A stretch of DNA of 64,000 nucleotides, taken from NCBI GenBank assembly GCA_964446585.1, contig CAYUPI010000021.1, positions 1-64,000 on the forward strand. The letters are read 5' to 3'. The position numbers and the translations under genes were made by a program. Within the stretch, counting starts at the first letter, position 1, and the number at the start of each line of letters is the position of its first letter. A model generated the notes under the pieces. That model had not been told where the DNA came from and searched no databases. It worked only from the letters and a program-made list of their open reading frames with translations. Below, piece by piece: positions 26,252 through 35,019 of this stretch. The DNA is from CAYUPI01 sp964446585. Lineage in GTDB: Bacteria > Verrucomicrobiota > Verrucomicrobiia > Limisphaerales > UBA8199.

Positions 26252-28300
26252 ATGAAAAAATCCATTGCGCTGTCCGTTCTGACCACAATCCTCTGCGAAT
26301 TGTGCTTCGCTCAACCCACACAGTTGGGAATTGATCGCAACGCGGGTCCCGCCCGCATCACCCTCCAGGGTGAAATGAGCCGCGACTACACGCTCCAAGC
26401 CAGCGACTTGACGTCCACTAACTGGTTTTTTCTTTCCACGCTGAGCCTTTACAGCTTGTCCCAATCCTGGTTCGATTCGGACTCCGCTAACGCGCCCCGG
26501 CGGTTTTACCGGGCGTTGAAGCTGGACAGCTCCACCCAACCAGAATACGCGGATGACTTCCGCCTGATCGATCACCAGGGAGTCTCCCGATCCTTACACT
26601 ATCTCGAGTTCGATTCCACTGTCAAAGGAGTGGTGTTGATTTTCACCGGCAACGGTTGCACGAGCGTGGCGCAAATGGTCCCGACCATCAAATCGTTGCG
26701 TGACCAGTTCACGCCTCAGGGAATCGTTTTCTGGATGGTCGATGGCAATGCGGCGGACAACCGCTCGAACATCGTCGCCGAGGCCAACGCGCTCGGAATT
26801 GACCTTCCGATTCTCCATGACCGGTCACAGCTTGTCGCCAACGCTTTTCATGCCTCGACAACTCCGGAGGTGGTCTGCATCGACAAAGCGGGGTGGCCCA
26901 TCTTTTATCGCGGCACCATTGATGATCGGATTGGCAGCACGACGGTCCCGACCACGCAGAATTATCTCTCGAACGCCTTGACCAGTTTTTTGGCCGGTGG
27001 AACGGTATCGCCGCGTGAGGCGCATACCAATGGCTGCGCCATCACGCTGAATTCCATCCCGACCCCTGACTATTCCACAAACATCGCTCCTCTCCTCCAA
27101 TCCAAGTGCATCGGCTGTCACAGCCCGGGGAATCTTGCACCTTTCGCCTTGACCAATTATGCCTCCGTGACGAGCAATATGGTCAAAATGCGGTTGGAGC
27201 TCCTGAAGGGCACCATGCCGCCGTGGCACGCCGATTATAATTTCCAATCATTCACGAATGATTTTTCGTTATCTTCAAGCCAGGCGGCCACGCTAGTGCG
27301 CTGGATCGACCTCGGCGGACCGCGCGGGACAGGAGCCGATCCCCTGACCAATCCTCCTCCGGCGATTGATTATCCCTTTGCCTGGCCATCTGCCTTGGGG
27401 GCACCCGACATTGTCATCCCTGTCGGAAGTCAAGTTGTTACCAACACTGGTACGATCCCCTATAAGTATGTGAATTACAATTATACTGGGCCGACGGTTT
27501 GGTTGCGGGCAGCCGTGATGCGGCCCGGCACCGTGCCGGTGGTCCACCACATCCTTGCCTATGTTGGCACGTCTTCGAGTATGACAATCCAAACTTTCAT
27601 GACCGGTTATGTCCCGGGCGCCTATCTTGGGGCTTTTCCCGAAGGGACTGGCAAGTTGCTGACCAATAATTCGCCGATCCAATTCCAATTGCATTACAAA
27701 GCAAACGGTACCCTCACGAACGATTCCAGCCTGCTTGGACTATACACCATGCCTGGCCCGCCTACTAATTCTCTGGGCTTTACCAACGAGTTAATCGAGA
27801 CGTCGTCCTACTCCGGACTCTTCTGCGTCACCACTAACTCAAATGATTATCAATATGTGGCTGACACCACCACCCTCTACCAGGTTGCCTTCCAGGCTCC
27901 GACAAACATCCGGCTTTACGAGTTCAGCCCACATCTGCACGCCCGTGGCAAATCGTTCATGTATGAAGCAGTTTATCCGAACGGCCATGTCCCCGCGAGC
28001 GAGGTCCTGCTATCGGTTCCGTACTATGAATTCAACTGGCAGACGGCTTACCGCCTGGCGACGCCCAAAGATTTGCCCGCGGGCACGGTAATCAGAGTCA
28101 CGTCGCATTGGGACAACTCGATCCAGAATGCAGACCTGATGGAACTCTATAATGAAAGAAGCGGCACTAACCCCAATTGGGCCCTGTATTCACCCACCTA
28201 CGTTAATCATCCGTCCACATGTCCTAACGGCATAATATTCGACCAACAAACGTGGGACGAAATGTTTATCGGCTACTTTAATTACATCGTACTGCATTGA
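26252..28300 (+). CDS. Secreted redoxin-cytochrome c-copper monooxygenase fusion
   Basis: This 682-residue protein has a signal peptide (1-20), a beta domain ending in 'RRFYRALKL' (a segment common in Verrucomicrobia secreted proteins), a thioredoxin-like redoxin domain (about 100-250: 'GVVLIFTGNGCTS', 'TTPEVVCIDKAG') with a single cysteine where redoxins have CxxC, a cytochrome c motif (CIGCH from residue 286) and a PHM-like copper domain pair. Copper ligands occur in PHM order: H432-H433, H481, H561-x-H563 and M671. It is a larger version of the protein at 16946-18301. SCO1 follows after 46 bp on the same strand. Confidence 0.85.
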   Translation: MKKSIALSVLTTILCELCFAQPTQLGIDRNAGPARITLQGEMSRDYTLQASDLTSTNWFFLSTLSLYSLSQSWFDSDSANAPRRFYRALKLDSSTQPEYADDFRLIDHQGVSRSLHYLEFDSTVKGVVLIFTGNGCTSVAQMVPTIKSLRDQFTPQGIVFWMVDGNAADNRSNIVAEANALGIDLPILHDRSQLVANAFHASTTPEVVCIDKAGWPIFYRGTIDDRIGSTTVPTTQNYLSNALTSFLAGGTVSPREAHTNGCAITLNSIPTPDYSTNIAPLLQSKCIGCHSPGNLAPFALTNYASVTSNMVKMRLELLKGTMPPWHADYNFQSFTNDFSLSSSQAATLVRWIDLGGPRGTGADPLTNPPPAIDYPFAWPSALGAPDIVIPVGSQVVTNTGTIPYKYVNYNYTGPTVWLRAAVMRPGTVPVVHHILAYVGTSSSMTIQTFMTGYVPGAYLGAFPEGTGKLLTNNSPIQFQLHYKANGTLTNDSSLLGLYTMPGPPTNSLGFTNELIETSSYSGLFCVTTNSNDYQYVADTTTLYQVAFQAPTNIRLYEFSPHLHARGKSFMYEAVYPNGHVPASEVLLSVPYYEFNWQTAYRLATPKDLPAGTVIRVTSHWDNSIQNADLMELYNERSGTNPNWALYSPTYVNHPSTCPNGIIFDQQTWDEMFIGYFNYIVLH

Positions 28301-28346
28301 ACGGCCGATCATCGTTCTTCTGCTGTTATTCGTTGTTTAGGGGATA

Positions 28347-28988
28347 GTGAGACTCAAAAGTACCATTCTGCTCATTGGGCCACTCGCAGGGATTTGCCTC
28401 GCGAGCGGCTGTGCCACAAACCACAAGCCTGTCGCCGCCGCCTCGTGCTGCGCCACCAACCTCCAATCCGTCGCTGCGCAGGTCCCGATGCTGCCCGACA
28501 AATCGATTTATCAAATCGATGCGACCTGGACTACTGATGCTGGCCAACCGTTCAAGCTCTCGGGATTGAGCGGGCGGCCCCAGCTCGTGGCCATGTTTTT
28601 TACTAGCTGCCAAGGCGCCTGCCCCATCACCGTCACGGATATGAAGCGCATCGAGGCGGCCCTCCCGGAAGCGTTACGGGGGCGAGTTGGATTTACATTG
28701 GTTTCGTTTGATCCCGAGCGCGATACGGTGTCAGCTTTGCACGCCTATCGCCTTCGACGCGGTTTGGATCCGGCCCAATGGACAATGTTGCGTGGCGAAC
28801 CGGCCGACGTCGCCGAGTTGGCAGCGAGGTTGGGAATGAAGTGGAGGCCCGGTGCTCGCGGGCAGTTCAGCCATTCCAATATTATCACGCTGTTAAACCC
28901 CACCGGCGAAATTGTCCGCCAGCAAGTCGGACTCAACCAGAGCATCGAGCAAACCGTTGTCATGGTTCAGGAAATGGCCGCGCGGTGA
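28347..28988 (+). CDS. SCO1/SenC-type copper chaperone lipoprotein
   Basis: This 213-residue protein is a lipoprotein (lipobox cysteine C22, 'CLASGC') with a thioredoxin fold. It carries the SCO copper site: C88-x-x-x-C92 ('SCQGAC') and H176 ('FSHSNII'). SCO proteins deliver copper, classically to cytochrome c oxidase CuA. No oxidase gene is nearby; instead it lies 46 bp after a PHM-like copper enzyme and probably serves it. The start codon is GTG at 28347, preceded by AGGGGAT. It ends about 30 bp before the stop of a convergent aldo/keto reductase gene. Confidence 0.9.
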   Translation: MRLKSTILLIGPLAGICLASGCATNHKPVAAASCCATNLQSVAAQVPMLPDKSIYQIDATWTTDAGQPFKLSGLSGRPQLVAMFFTSCQGACPITVTDMKRIEAALPEALRGRVGFTLVSFDPERDTVSALHAYRLRRGLDPAQWTMLRGEPADVAELAARLGMKWRPGARGQFSHSNIITLLNPTGEIVRQQVGLNQSIEQTVVMVQEMAAR

Positions 28989-29019
28989 TTCCGCCAGCTC
29001 CCACAGACCGCGCAGACAT

Positions 29020-29994
29020 TTATTCGTGCCCGGCGATGGGATGAGGCACGTATGGTCGTTCCAAGGCTGAGATTTCCGCACTGGTTAGCTTCATCTTGAG
29101 TGCCGCCAGAGCATCCTCGAGGTGATGTGGCTTGGACACGCCCACGATCGGCGCGGCGATCCCCGGCTGATGAAGCAGCCAGGCCAGCGCGATCCGGGCT
29201 GTCGGCACGCCGTGCGCCGCAGCGACGGTTCGCACCTGGGCGAGGATCGCTTCATCCGACGCCGCGACTCCGGCATATAGCTTTCGGGCATACTCGTCCG
29301 TCCGAGAGCGAACGGTGCCGCCGGGCCGCTCGGCCAGGAGCCCGCGCGCCAGTGGGCTCCAAGGAATGATGCCGATGCCCTCAGCGCGGCAAAGAGGGAT
29401 CATTTCCCGTTCTTCCTCTCGATAGAGGAGGTTGTAATGGTTTTGCATCGTGACAAACCGCGGCCAGCCATGGCCCTCGGCCATGCGCAGCATCGTGGCA
29501 AATTGCCACGCCCACATGGACGAGGCGCCCACGTAGAGCGCCTTGCCGGCGCGAACGACGTCGTGCAAGGCTTCGAGCGTCTCTTCGATGGGCGTTTCCC
29601 GATCAAACCTGTGGATCTGGTAGAGGTCCACGTAGTCAGTCCCCAATCTCCGTAAGCTATCGTCGATCGCGTGAAAAATATGTTTCCTCGACAGGCCGCG
29701 CTGGTTGGGATCGTCCCCCATCGCGTTGAACACCTTGGTGCCGATCACGACCTGGTCGCGGCCCGGCCCAAAATCTCAGAGGGCGCGTCCGAGGATTTCT
29801 TCGCTCGCGCCGAGAGAATACATGTCGGCCGTATCGAAGAAGTTGATACCGGCTTCGATCGCCTGGCGAATCAGTGGCCGGCTCTGTTCCTCTTCGAGGA
29901 TCCATTCGCGCCATTTCTTCGAGCCATAAGTCATCGTGCCCAGGCAAATGCGCGAAACCTTCAAACCAGTCGAACCGAGATTCACATATTCCAT
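29020..29994 (-). pseudogene. Aldo/keto reductase with an in-frame TGA
   Basis: The frame from ATG 29994 encodes an aldo/keto reductase of 324 residues (NADPH-dependent carbonyl reductase TIM barrel) with one stop, TGA at 29776-29778 (codon 73). Before it comes 'EYVNLGSTGLKVSRICLGTM' to 'SEEILGRAL'; after it, in the same frame, 'DFGPGRDQVVIGTKVFN' continues without a gap. Relatives have arginine or lysine there, so a CGA to TGA change explains it. The catalytic tetrad can be followed: D and Y in 'DTADMYSLG', K in 'GTKVF', H in 'YQIHRF'. A re-start at 29748 would give a protein lacking the first strands and the catalytic Y. Confidence 0.85.
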
Positions 29995-30045
29995 AGGCCC
30001 AACAACCTAGGGCAGAAGTCTGCGCGGTCAAGCAGACGGAGACTT

Positions 30046-30117
30046 GTAGCCGCTGACGTGAGGAGGCGGAACTCGGTTGCGAGCAAGGAAAATCCGCCTC
30101 CTCACCTCGGCGGCTAC
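30046..30117. repeat. GTAGCCG palindrome family, full copy
   Basis: The left arm 30046-30070 begins GTAGCCGCTGACGTGAGGAG; the right arm 30093-30117 ends CTCGGCGGCTAC. The arms are 25 bases and the centre 22. It lies between the aldo/keto reductase start and the DUF1330 gene. Confidence 0.8.
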
Positions 30118-30213
30118 TGCCACTTGCGTGCGTTCTGGAACTGGTCCTGCGTCACGCCCGGCTTTGTCTTTAGTCTGGCGTCGCGCGCTCTATCCGGCTT
30201 CATTGTCCGCCCT

Positions 30214-30522
30214 ATGCCAGCTTACATTATCGCCCGAGTGGAGGTGACTGTTTGGAGTCGTTACCGCGAATACACGAAAGCCACACCAGCGGTCATTGAA
30301 CAATTCGGGGGAAGATTCATAGTACGCGGCGGCGAGACGGTCACGCTCGAAGGGCCGGAAGACACGCGCCGAGTTGTAATTATTGAGTTTCCGAGCCTCG
30401 ATCAGGCGAAGGCGTTTTGGCACTCAAAGGAGTATTCGCAAGTCAGGAAACTGAGGGAAGGTGCGGCCGTCGGTCAGTTTATGGCGATCGAAGGGTACGC
30501 AGCTTTAACTGAAGCGGAGTAG
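30214..30522 (+). CDS. DUF1330 family protein
   Basis: This 102-residue protein belongs to DUF1330, small ferredoxin-like dimeric alpha-beta barrel proteins. 'MPAYIIARVEVTVWSRYREY' and 'VVIIEFPSLDQAKAFWHSKEY' are the two typical blocks. The function is unknown; relatives are thought to bind small molecules. No signal peptide. Its stop (TAG, 30520-30522) directly abuts the stop of the convergent DUF1592 gene, with no base between. Confidence 0.85.
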   Translation: MPAYIIARVEVTVWSRYREYTKATPAVIEQFGGRFIVRGGETVTLEGPEDTRRVVIIEFPSLDQAKAFWHSKEYSQVRKLREGAAVGQFMAIEGYAALTEAE

Positions 30523-33500
30523 TCAGTCCTCGTAAGCCATTTCTTTTCCTCGAATTTCGCGGAATTGATGGCTCAGGACGATGGCTTCAACCAGAGCGCC
30601 GATTCGACAACCGTTCGTATTCATTTGCGCGCGCATTTCCTTCAACAGCGGTTCATCGGACAATTGCACGGCGCGACCCAGGGCGTAACCCAAAAGTTTG
30701 CGGCAAAACTGCCGCAGGAAGGCGTCGCGGCGCTGCGTCAGCAGATATTCGCGCAGCCCGCTGATGTCCTCGAACTGGGTGCCGTCCATCGCTTTTGCCC
30801 TTGAATCGATAGGGCGGCCGCCGAGGTCGTGCTCTCGGCGGCGGCCGATGGCATCGAATCCTTCAAGGGCAAAGCCGAAGGCGTCGATGCGCCGGTGGCA
30901 CACAAAACAGCGGGGGTCGGTGTCGTGTTTCTCGGTCAATTGCCGAACGGTAAGATTTTCCGTGGCTTCGTCCTCGGGCAGTCGGGGAACGTCCTTGGGT
31001 GGCTTGGGCAGTTTGTCTCCGAGGAGCGCTTCGGCCACCCAGTTGCCTCGCAGAATAGGACTGGTCCGCGAGGCCCCGGATTGTTTGGCCAGCGTGCTTG
31101 CCTGGCCGAGGATGCCGCCGCGCGCGAATTTCCTGACGCCCTCCACGCGCCGCCATTCCGATCCTTTCACGCCGGAAATGCCATAATGTTCCGCCAGCGA
31201 TTGATTGAGGAAGGTGTAATCGGCATCGAGAATATCTAGAACTGACTCGTTTCTCCGGAACAAATCGGTGAAGAACAAAATCGATTCCTCGTACATTGCG
31301 GCTCGCAGGCCGCCGAAGGTGGGAAAGTGGCGCTCGCTCTTTTCGTCGAGGGTGTCGAAGTCGTGGATATGCAGCCACTGGCAAGCGAACTCGATCGCCA
31401 GCCGCCGCACGCGCGCGTCGGCCAGCATCCGCCGGGTTTGCCCCGCCAGGATTTCCGGCTTGTGCAGTTTACCCGCCGCGGCGTTCGCAGCCAGCTCGGG
31501 GTCAGGCATCGAGGACCAGAGGAAGTAGCTCAGCCGGTTCGCAAGTTCCCAGTCGTTAACGGCCACCTGGGCCACGCCGGGGCCTGGATTTTCAGCACGA
31601 TACAGAAACGCTGGCGCCACCAAAACGCGCGCCAACAGGAGGTGGATAGCTTCATCGTGAGCGACCTCCTGCTCGCGAAGCCGACGATAAAGGCCTTGCA
31701 GATCCTCCTGTTCACTGGCGCTTAGGGGGCGTCGGTAGGCCCGATTGGCGAAATCGAGTGCTGCCCGAACATGCCTCGGCTCTGTATCAATGAGCCGCTG
31801 CCGGAAGGCCGCAGCGCGTTCCTGGATGGGCTTGCGCAACGGCTCGAACACCTTCGGGTCGGCATCCTGGGTCGCGTATTGCCAGAGTTGCTCGAAGGCA
31901 TCGACTAGTTGCGGAGCGTCGTGGCTGATGTAGTGGAGTTGATCCCACATGCGGTCGAGCTTCGCCTTCTGCTCATCATCGAGCATCAGGCGCGCAAGCT
32001 GGTCGTCTTCACGATAATACAAGGTCAAAGTGACTGCTTCATCGACCGGAACGATTTTGGTGTAACACAGCGCCGTAGGGAACCATAGCCGGAATTCCTC
32101 GAAGGCGGCCTCGAACCGCTGTCGGACCTGGCTGTGCTCGTTCACGACAACCGGTGTGGCCAGGGCGATCCTTCGATTGTCAGACGTCCACGGTCCATTG
32201 GCTTGAGTTGCCGTGACCGTGGCAGGTAAAAGCCCAGAATCGCGGTCAGGTTTGGTGGTAAGGACCTGAAGCTGCACGCTGCCTTCAGCGCCCACCTCGG
32301 ATTCGAGCATGCCGGTGGTGACGAACTCACAGCCTGCCGCCAGGTCGGCGGGGAGGCGAAATTCGATCACTGAAGGGGCGTGGACGTAGAGGCTGGCGGG
32401 GTCGATCTCATGCGTGATGCGTGCGTCGTTAGTCTGCTCGTTTGGGTGCAGGCCGAAGAGCGCGGGATCGAGTCCCCAGCCAGAGTCTTGCGCGTCAGGT
32501 GTGGTCTTCGGGAGCTGTTTGCGATGAGCCGTCGCGTGGGAAGTTGGTGCGTTGGTAGAGTCCGCCTCCTCACGTCGGCGGCTACCTGGTTTGAGGTTGA
32601 ACAAAGGTCCTCTGAGCGAGGCGAGTTGTTGATATAACTTAACATCAGGACTGTCCTTCGCACCCAGCGGCCCGGATGTGAGTAAATTCTGCAACTCGTC
32701 AGCCAGCTTCCGTTTCTCTTGAACCTTCGACGCCGATTGCCACCTGGCGAGGAGCGAGCCGGCAGGAATTGATACGGCGACACCGTTGCCGCCGTTATCC
32801 GGCTCGGTGTAGAAGTGCCACACGCCTTCATTGCCGAAGCGGTCTGCGTGAGGATTTCCGGCGAGCACGTCGGTGGATACGTCGGCAGCCAAGTCCCATG
32901 TCAGTGAGTTCGAGGATGCGTTTGGCGGAGTGCGCCCGTCCTCGGGCGCAGCATGCCCTGTCGGGGCCGGATCGCTGGATTCTCGTGATGCCTTTGGCGA
33001 CTGGGAAATTGCTGCGCCCGAGGACGGGCGCACTCCGGCGAGAGGGAGAGTGGTAAGCACAAGATCAACCGCCGTCAGGTCGCAGGCGTGATTGCCATCT
33101 CGCGGTCCGATGAGCACGGAAACAAGGTCTCCTTTACTGAGGGCGAGATCCTCGAAGGGACCGATCTTGACTTCCTTATTTCCCTGAGCGGTGCCCGAAG
33201 CCAGGCGTTGGCGCGTGACGCCGCGCCGCAGTTCGAGCGACCAGGTGATGCCATTGCCGCACTCCGGATGCGCGTGAGTGACCCTAGCCTGGACCTGCGC
33301 CGTGATGTCCGTCGGGCAGCGCCAGCCGACAGCGGCTTGCAGCGTCGGGGAGGGGTGCACTGCCACGCCGTGCGGCTTCATGTTGCCGGGGATCCGCACG
33401 TGCTGGTCGGATGAGTTCGCAAAGAGGCTTGGCGTATCGGGACTGCCCCAGCCGTTGATGAAATCATAGTTTGAGACCTTAGTCATTTTGTTCGTAAACC

Positions 33501-34950
33501 ATGAATCAATCTTGAGGGCGTCGCCGGCCCCGATGCCGAGAAAGTCCAGCCAGGCGACGAGCGCCTCGGCATCGATGTCGTGCTTGCGAGCAAGCTCAGC
33601 AATATTAGTAGCGTAATGAGACGCGTCTGCCTCCGCCGCCACGTTTAAGCACTTGGCCGCGCTGGCGAAAATTCGCTCGCGACGCTGGACCAGCTCACGG
33701 CTGACTTCGCGCACATCGCGCAGCCACAAATCCGGTCGGCCGGGCGCCACCAGCCGCGGTTTTTCCCAGACCACAAAATCGTTCTCATTTCCATCTCCAG
33801 CATCGGACGCGACGAGGTAAAGCGTAACTTCCTTTTCTTCAGGCGCGGCCGGAACTTTGAGCCGCACTTCTTGCTTCGCAATGAGCGGGTTGACCGGCTC
33901 CATCCAGGCCTTTGGTCCACCGAGCTTCCCGATATGGCCAACCGTGTTGAATTTCCATAAGGCTTTCTGCCACTGCGCTACCTCCGCCGCGAGCTCGGCG
34001 GCCTCGTCCGGTTTTGCCTTGCGCCAGCGTGCGCGCAACTTGTCGAGCAGGAGCGACGGCTCGCCTGCGGAGAGTGTTGCGCTCAGGGCTCGCAGGTACC
34101 TGGCGTTCAAGCCGCGCTCGCGCGCGAAGGCGTCGAGACCCTGATTGTCTTTGGCAGCCACGCCCCGCATGGCGAGTGTCGCCGCGAGGTATTTCTCCAC
34201 CGGCAATCGGCCGCCTTCGTTGGTTTCAAACACAATTCCTTGAAGGTTCACCTTGTCGCCGCCGCGCGGGTCAGTGAATTGCCGATAGAACGCGCGAATC
34301 TCCTGCAGAATTTCCTCGGTCCAATCGCGTCTGGTCGTTTTCGGCGAGAAACGGATGCCGTCCGGCAACAGCACCGCGTGACTGGCGATTTCCTTGCCCG
34401 CGTCGAAATACTTCGTCAGGAGCGAGGGAGACATGACCAGCGCCTGGCCGGTGTTCATGAAGCCCTCGCCGGCGGCGCCATCGACGGGAAACTCGCGCGC
34501 GGGTTGCAGGGACTCGACGTCCGTCAGGTCCTGAATGGTGTAAGTGTATTCCGCGTTGGAGAGCCGCCGCAGCACGACCGGTCCGGGATCGCCGGCTCGC
34601 TCCTGGGCCACGGCGTCGAGCACCGCGACCACCCAATGCGAAAGTCGTTCCCGTTCGGCCGCCGATGGCTGCGGCTTTTCCTCCGGCGGCATCTCATGAT
34701 TTGCCAATTTCTCAGCAACCTCCTGCCACACTTTCGGATGCCGTTTGATCTCTGCGACTGACGAGAATCGCTCCATGTCAAAGTCACCCTTGTGCTTTTC
34801 CGAGGAATGACAGGGGAAGCAGTACTGCTTCAACAGCGGTCGGAGGGTGTGGTCGAAGTATCCTGGCGACGTCACGGCTGCGCCCCGTGCCAACGTGAAA
34901 CTCAGCGAGCAGAGCAGCGCGGCAGGAGCGATCCAACCGGAAGAGGACAT
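30523..34950 (-). CDS. Giant secreted cytochrome c with DUF1587/1592/1588/1585-type domains
   Basis: From ATG 34950 this is 1475 residues. A signal peptide is followed by a cytochrome c motif (C44-F-P-C47-H48, PSCyt1 type) and a DUF1587-like segment ('LRRLSNAEYTYTIQDL' near 145). A long variable middle comes next, then the C-terminal block of DUF1595/1592/1588/1585 ('ANRAYRRPLSASEQEDL', 'LANRLSYFLWSSMPDPEL', 'ASTLAKQSGASRTSPILRGNW', 'CFVCHRRIDAFGFALEGFDAIG'). A second CxxCH (CFVCH) lies in that block. A longer TTG start at 34992 is less likely because it precedes the signal. Two palindromic repeats lie inside the gene without breaking the frame. The usual partner, DUF1552, is at 24814. Confidence 0.9.
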   Translation of the reverse strand: MSSSGWIAPAALLCSLSFTLARGAAVTSPGYFDHTLRPLLKQYCFPCHSSEKHKGDFDMERFSSVAEIKRHPKVWQEVAEKLANHEMPPEEKPQPSAAERERLSHWVVAVLDAVAQERAGDPGPVVLRRLSNAEYTYTIQDLTDVESLQPAREFPVDGAAGEGFMNTGQALVMSPSLLTKYFDAGKEIASHAVLLPDGIRFSPKTTRRDWTEEILQEIRAFYRQFTDPRGGDKVNLQGIVFETNEGGRLPVEKYLAATLAMRGVAAKDNQGLDAFARERGLNARYLRALSATLSAGEPSLLLDKLRARWRKAKPDEAAELAAEVAQWQKALWKFNTVGHIGKLGGPKAWMEPVNPLIAKQEVRLKVPAAPEEKEVTLYLVASDAGDGNENDFVVWEKPRLVAPGRPDLWLRDVREVSRELVQRRERIFASAAKCLNVAAEADASHYATNIAELARKHDIDAEALVAWLDFLGIGAGDALKIDSWFTNKMTKVSNYDFINGWGSPDTPSLFANSSDQHVRIPGNMKPHGVAVHPSPTLQAAVGWRCPTDITAQVQARVTHAHPECGNGITWSLELRRGVTRQRLASGTAQGNKEVKIGPFEDLALSKGDLVSVLIGPRDGNHACDLTAVDLVLTTLPLAGVRPSSGAAISQSPKASRESSDPAPTGHAAPEDGRTPPNASSNSLTWDLAADVSTDVLAGNPHADRFGNEGVWHFYTEPDNGGNGVAVSIPAGSLLARWQSASKVQEKRKLADELQNLLTSGPLGAKDSPDVKLYQQLASLRGPLFNLKPGSRRREEADSTNAPTSHATAHRKQLPKTTPDAQDSGWGLDPALFGLHPNEQTNDARITHEIDPASLYVHAPSVIEFRLPADLAAGCEFVTTGMLESEVGAEGSVQLQVLTTKPDRDSGLLPATVTATQANGPWTSDNRRIALATPVVVNEHSQVRQRFEAAFEEFRLWFPTALCYTKIVPVDEAVTLTLYYREDDQLARLMLDDEQKAKLDRMWDQLHYISHDAPQLVDAFEQLWQYATQDADPKVFEPLRKPIQERAAAFRQRLIDTEPRHVRAALDFANRAYRRPLSASEQEDLQGLYRRLREQEVAHDEAIHLLLARVLVAPAFLYRAENPGPGVAQVAVNDWELANRLSYFLWSSMPDPELAANAAAGKLHKPEILAGQTRRMLADARVRRLAIEFACQWLHIHDFDTLDEKSERHFPTFGGLRAAMYEESILFFTDLFRRNESVLDILDADYTFLNQSLAEHYGISGVKGSEWRRVEGVRKFARGGILGQASTLAKQSGASRTSPILRGNWVAEALLGDKLPKPPKDVPRLPEDEATENLTVRQLTEKHDTDPRCFVCHRRIDAFGFALEGFDAIGRRREHDLGGRPIDSRAKAMDGTQFEDISGLREYLLTQRRDAFLRQFCRKLLGYALGRAVQLSDEPLLKEMRAQMNTNGCRIGALVEAIVLSHQFREIRGKEMAYED
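32561..32585. repeat. Half copy of the GTAGCCG palindrome inside the DUF1592 gene
   Basis: TCCGCCTCCTCACGTCGGCGGCTAC-type right arm, matching 30093-30117 in 24 of 25 bases. It is read in frame as 'GSRRREEADS' at about residues 788-798 of the protein. Confidence 0.7.
32926..33037. repeat. 112 bp palindrome inserted in frame in the DUF1592 gene
   Basis: Two 27-base perfectly complementary arms: 32927-32953 (GGAGTGCGCCCGTCCTCGGG and on) and 33010-33036, with a 56-base centre. The arms are read as 'GVRPSSGAA' and 'AAPEDGRTPP' at about residues 637-675, a stretch unlike the flanking protein. Confidence 0.85.
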
Positions 34951-35019
34951 GTCGAGAAGATGCGACAACCAGGAGAAGCGGTCAATTCGCAAGCAGTGGC
35001 TCGCACGGGGACACCGCCC

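Noticed and set aside
274..29778. UGA read as a sense codon in this organism
   Set aside because: Many intact genes end in TGA in the normal way (for example lpxB at 4903 and DUF1592 at 30523), and the third interrupted gene carries TAA, so recoding is not needed.
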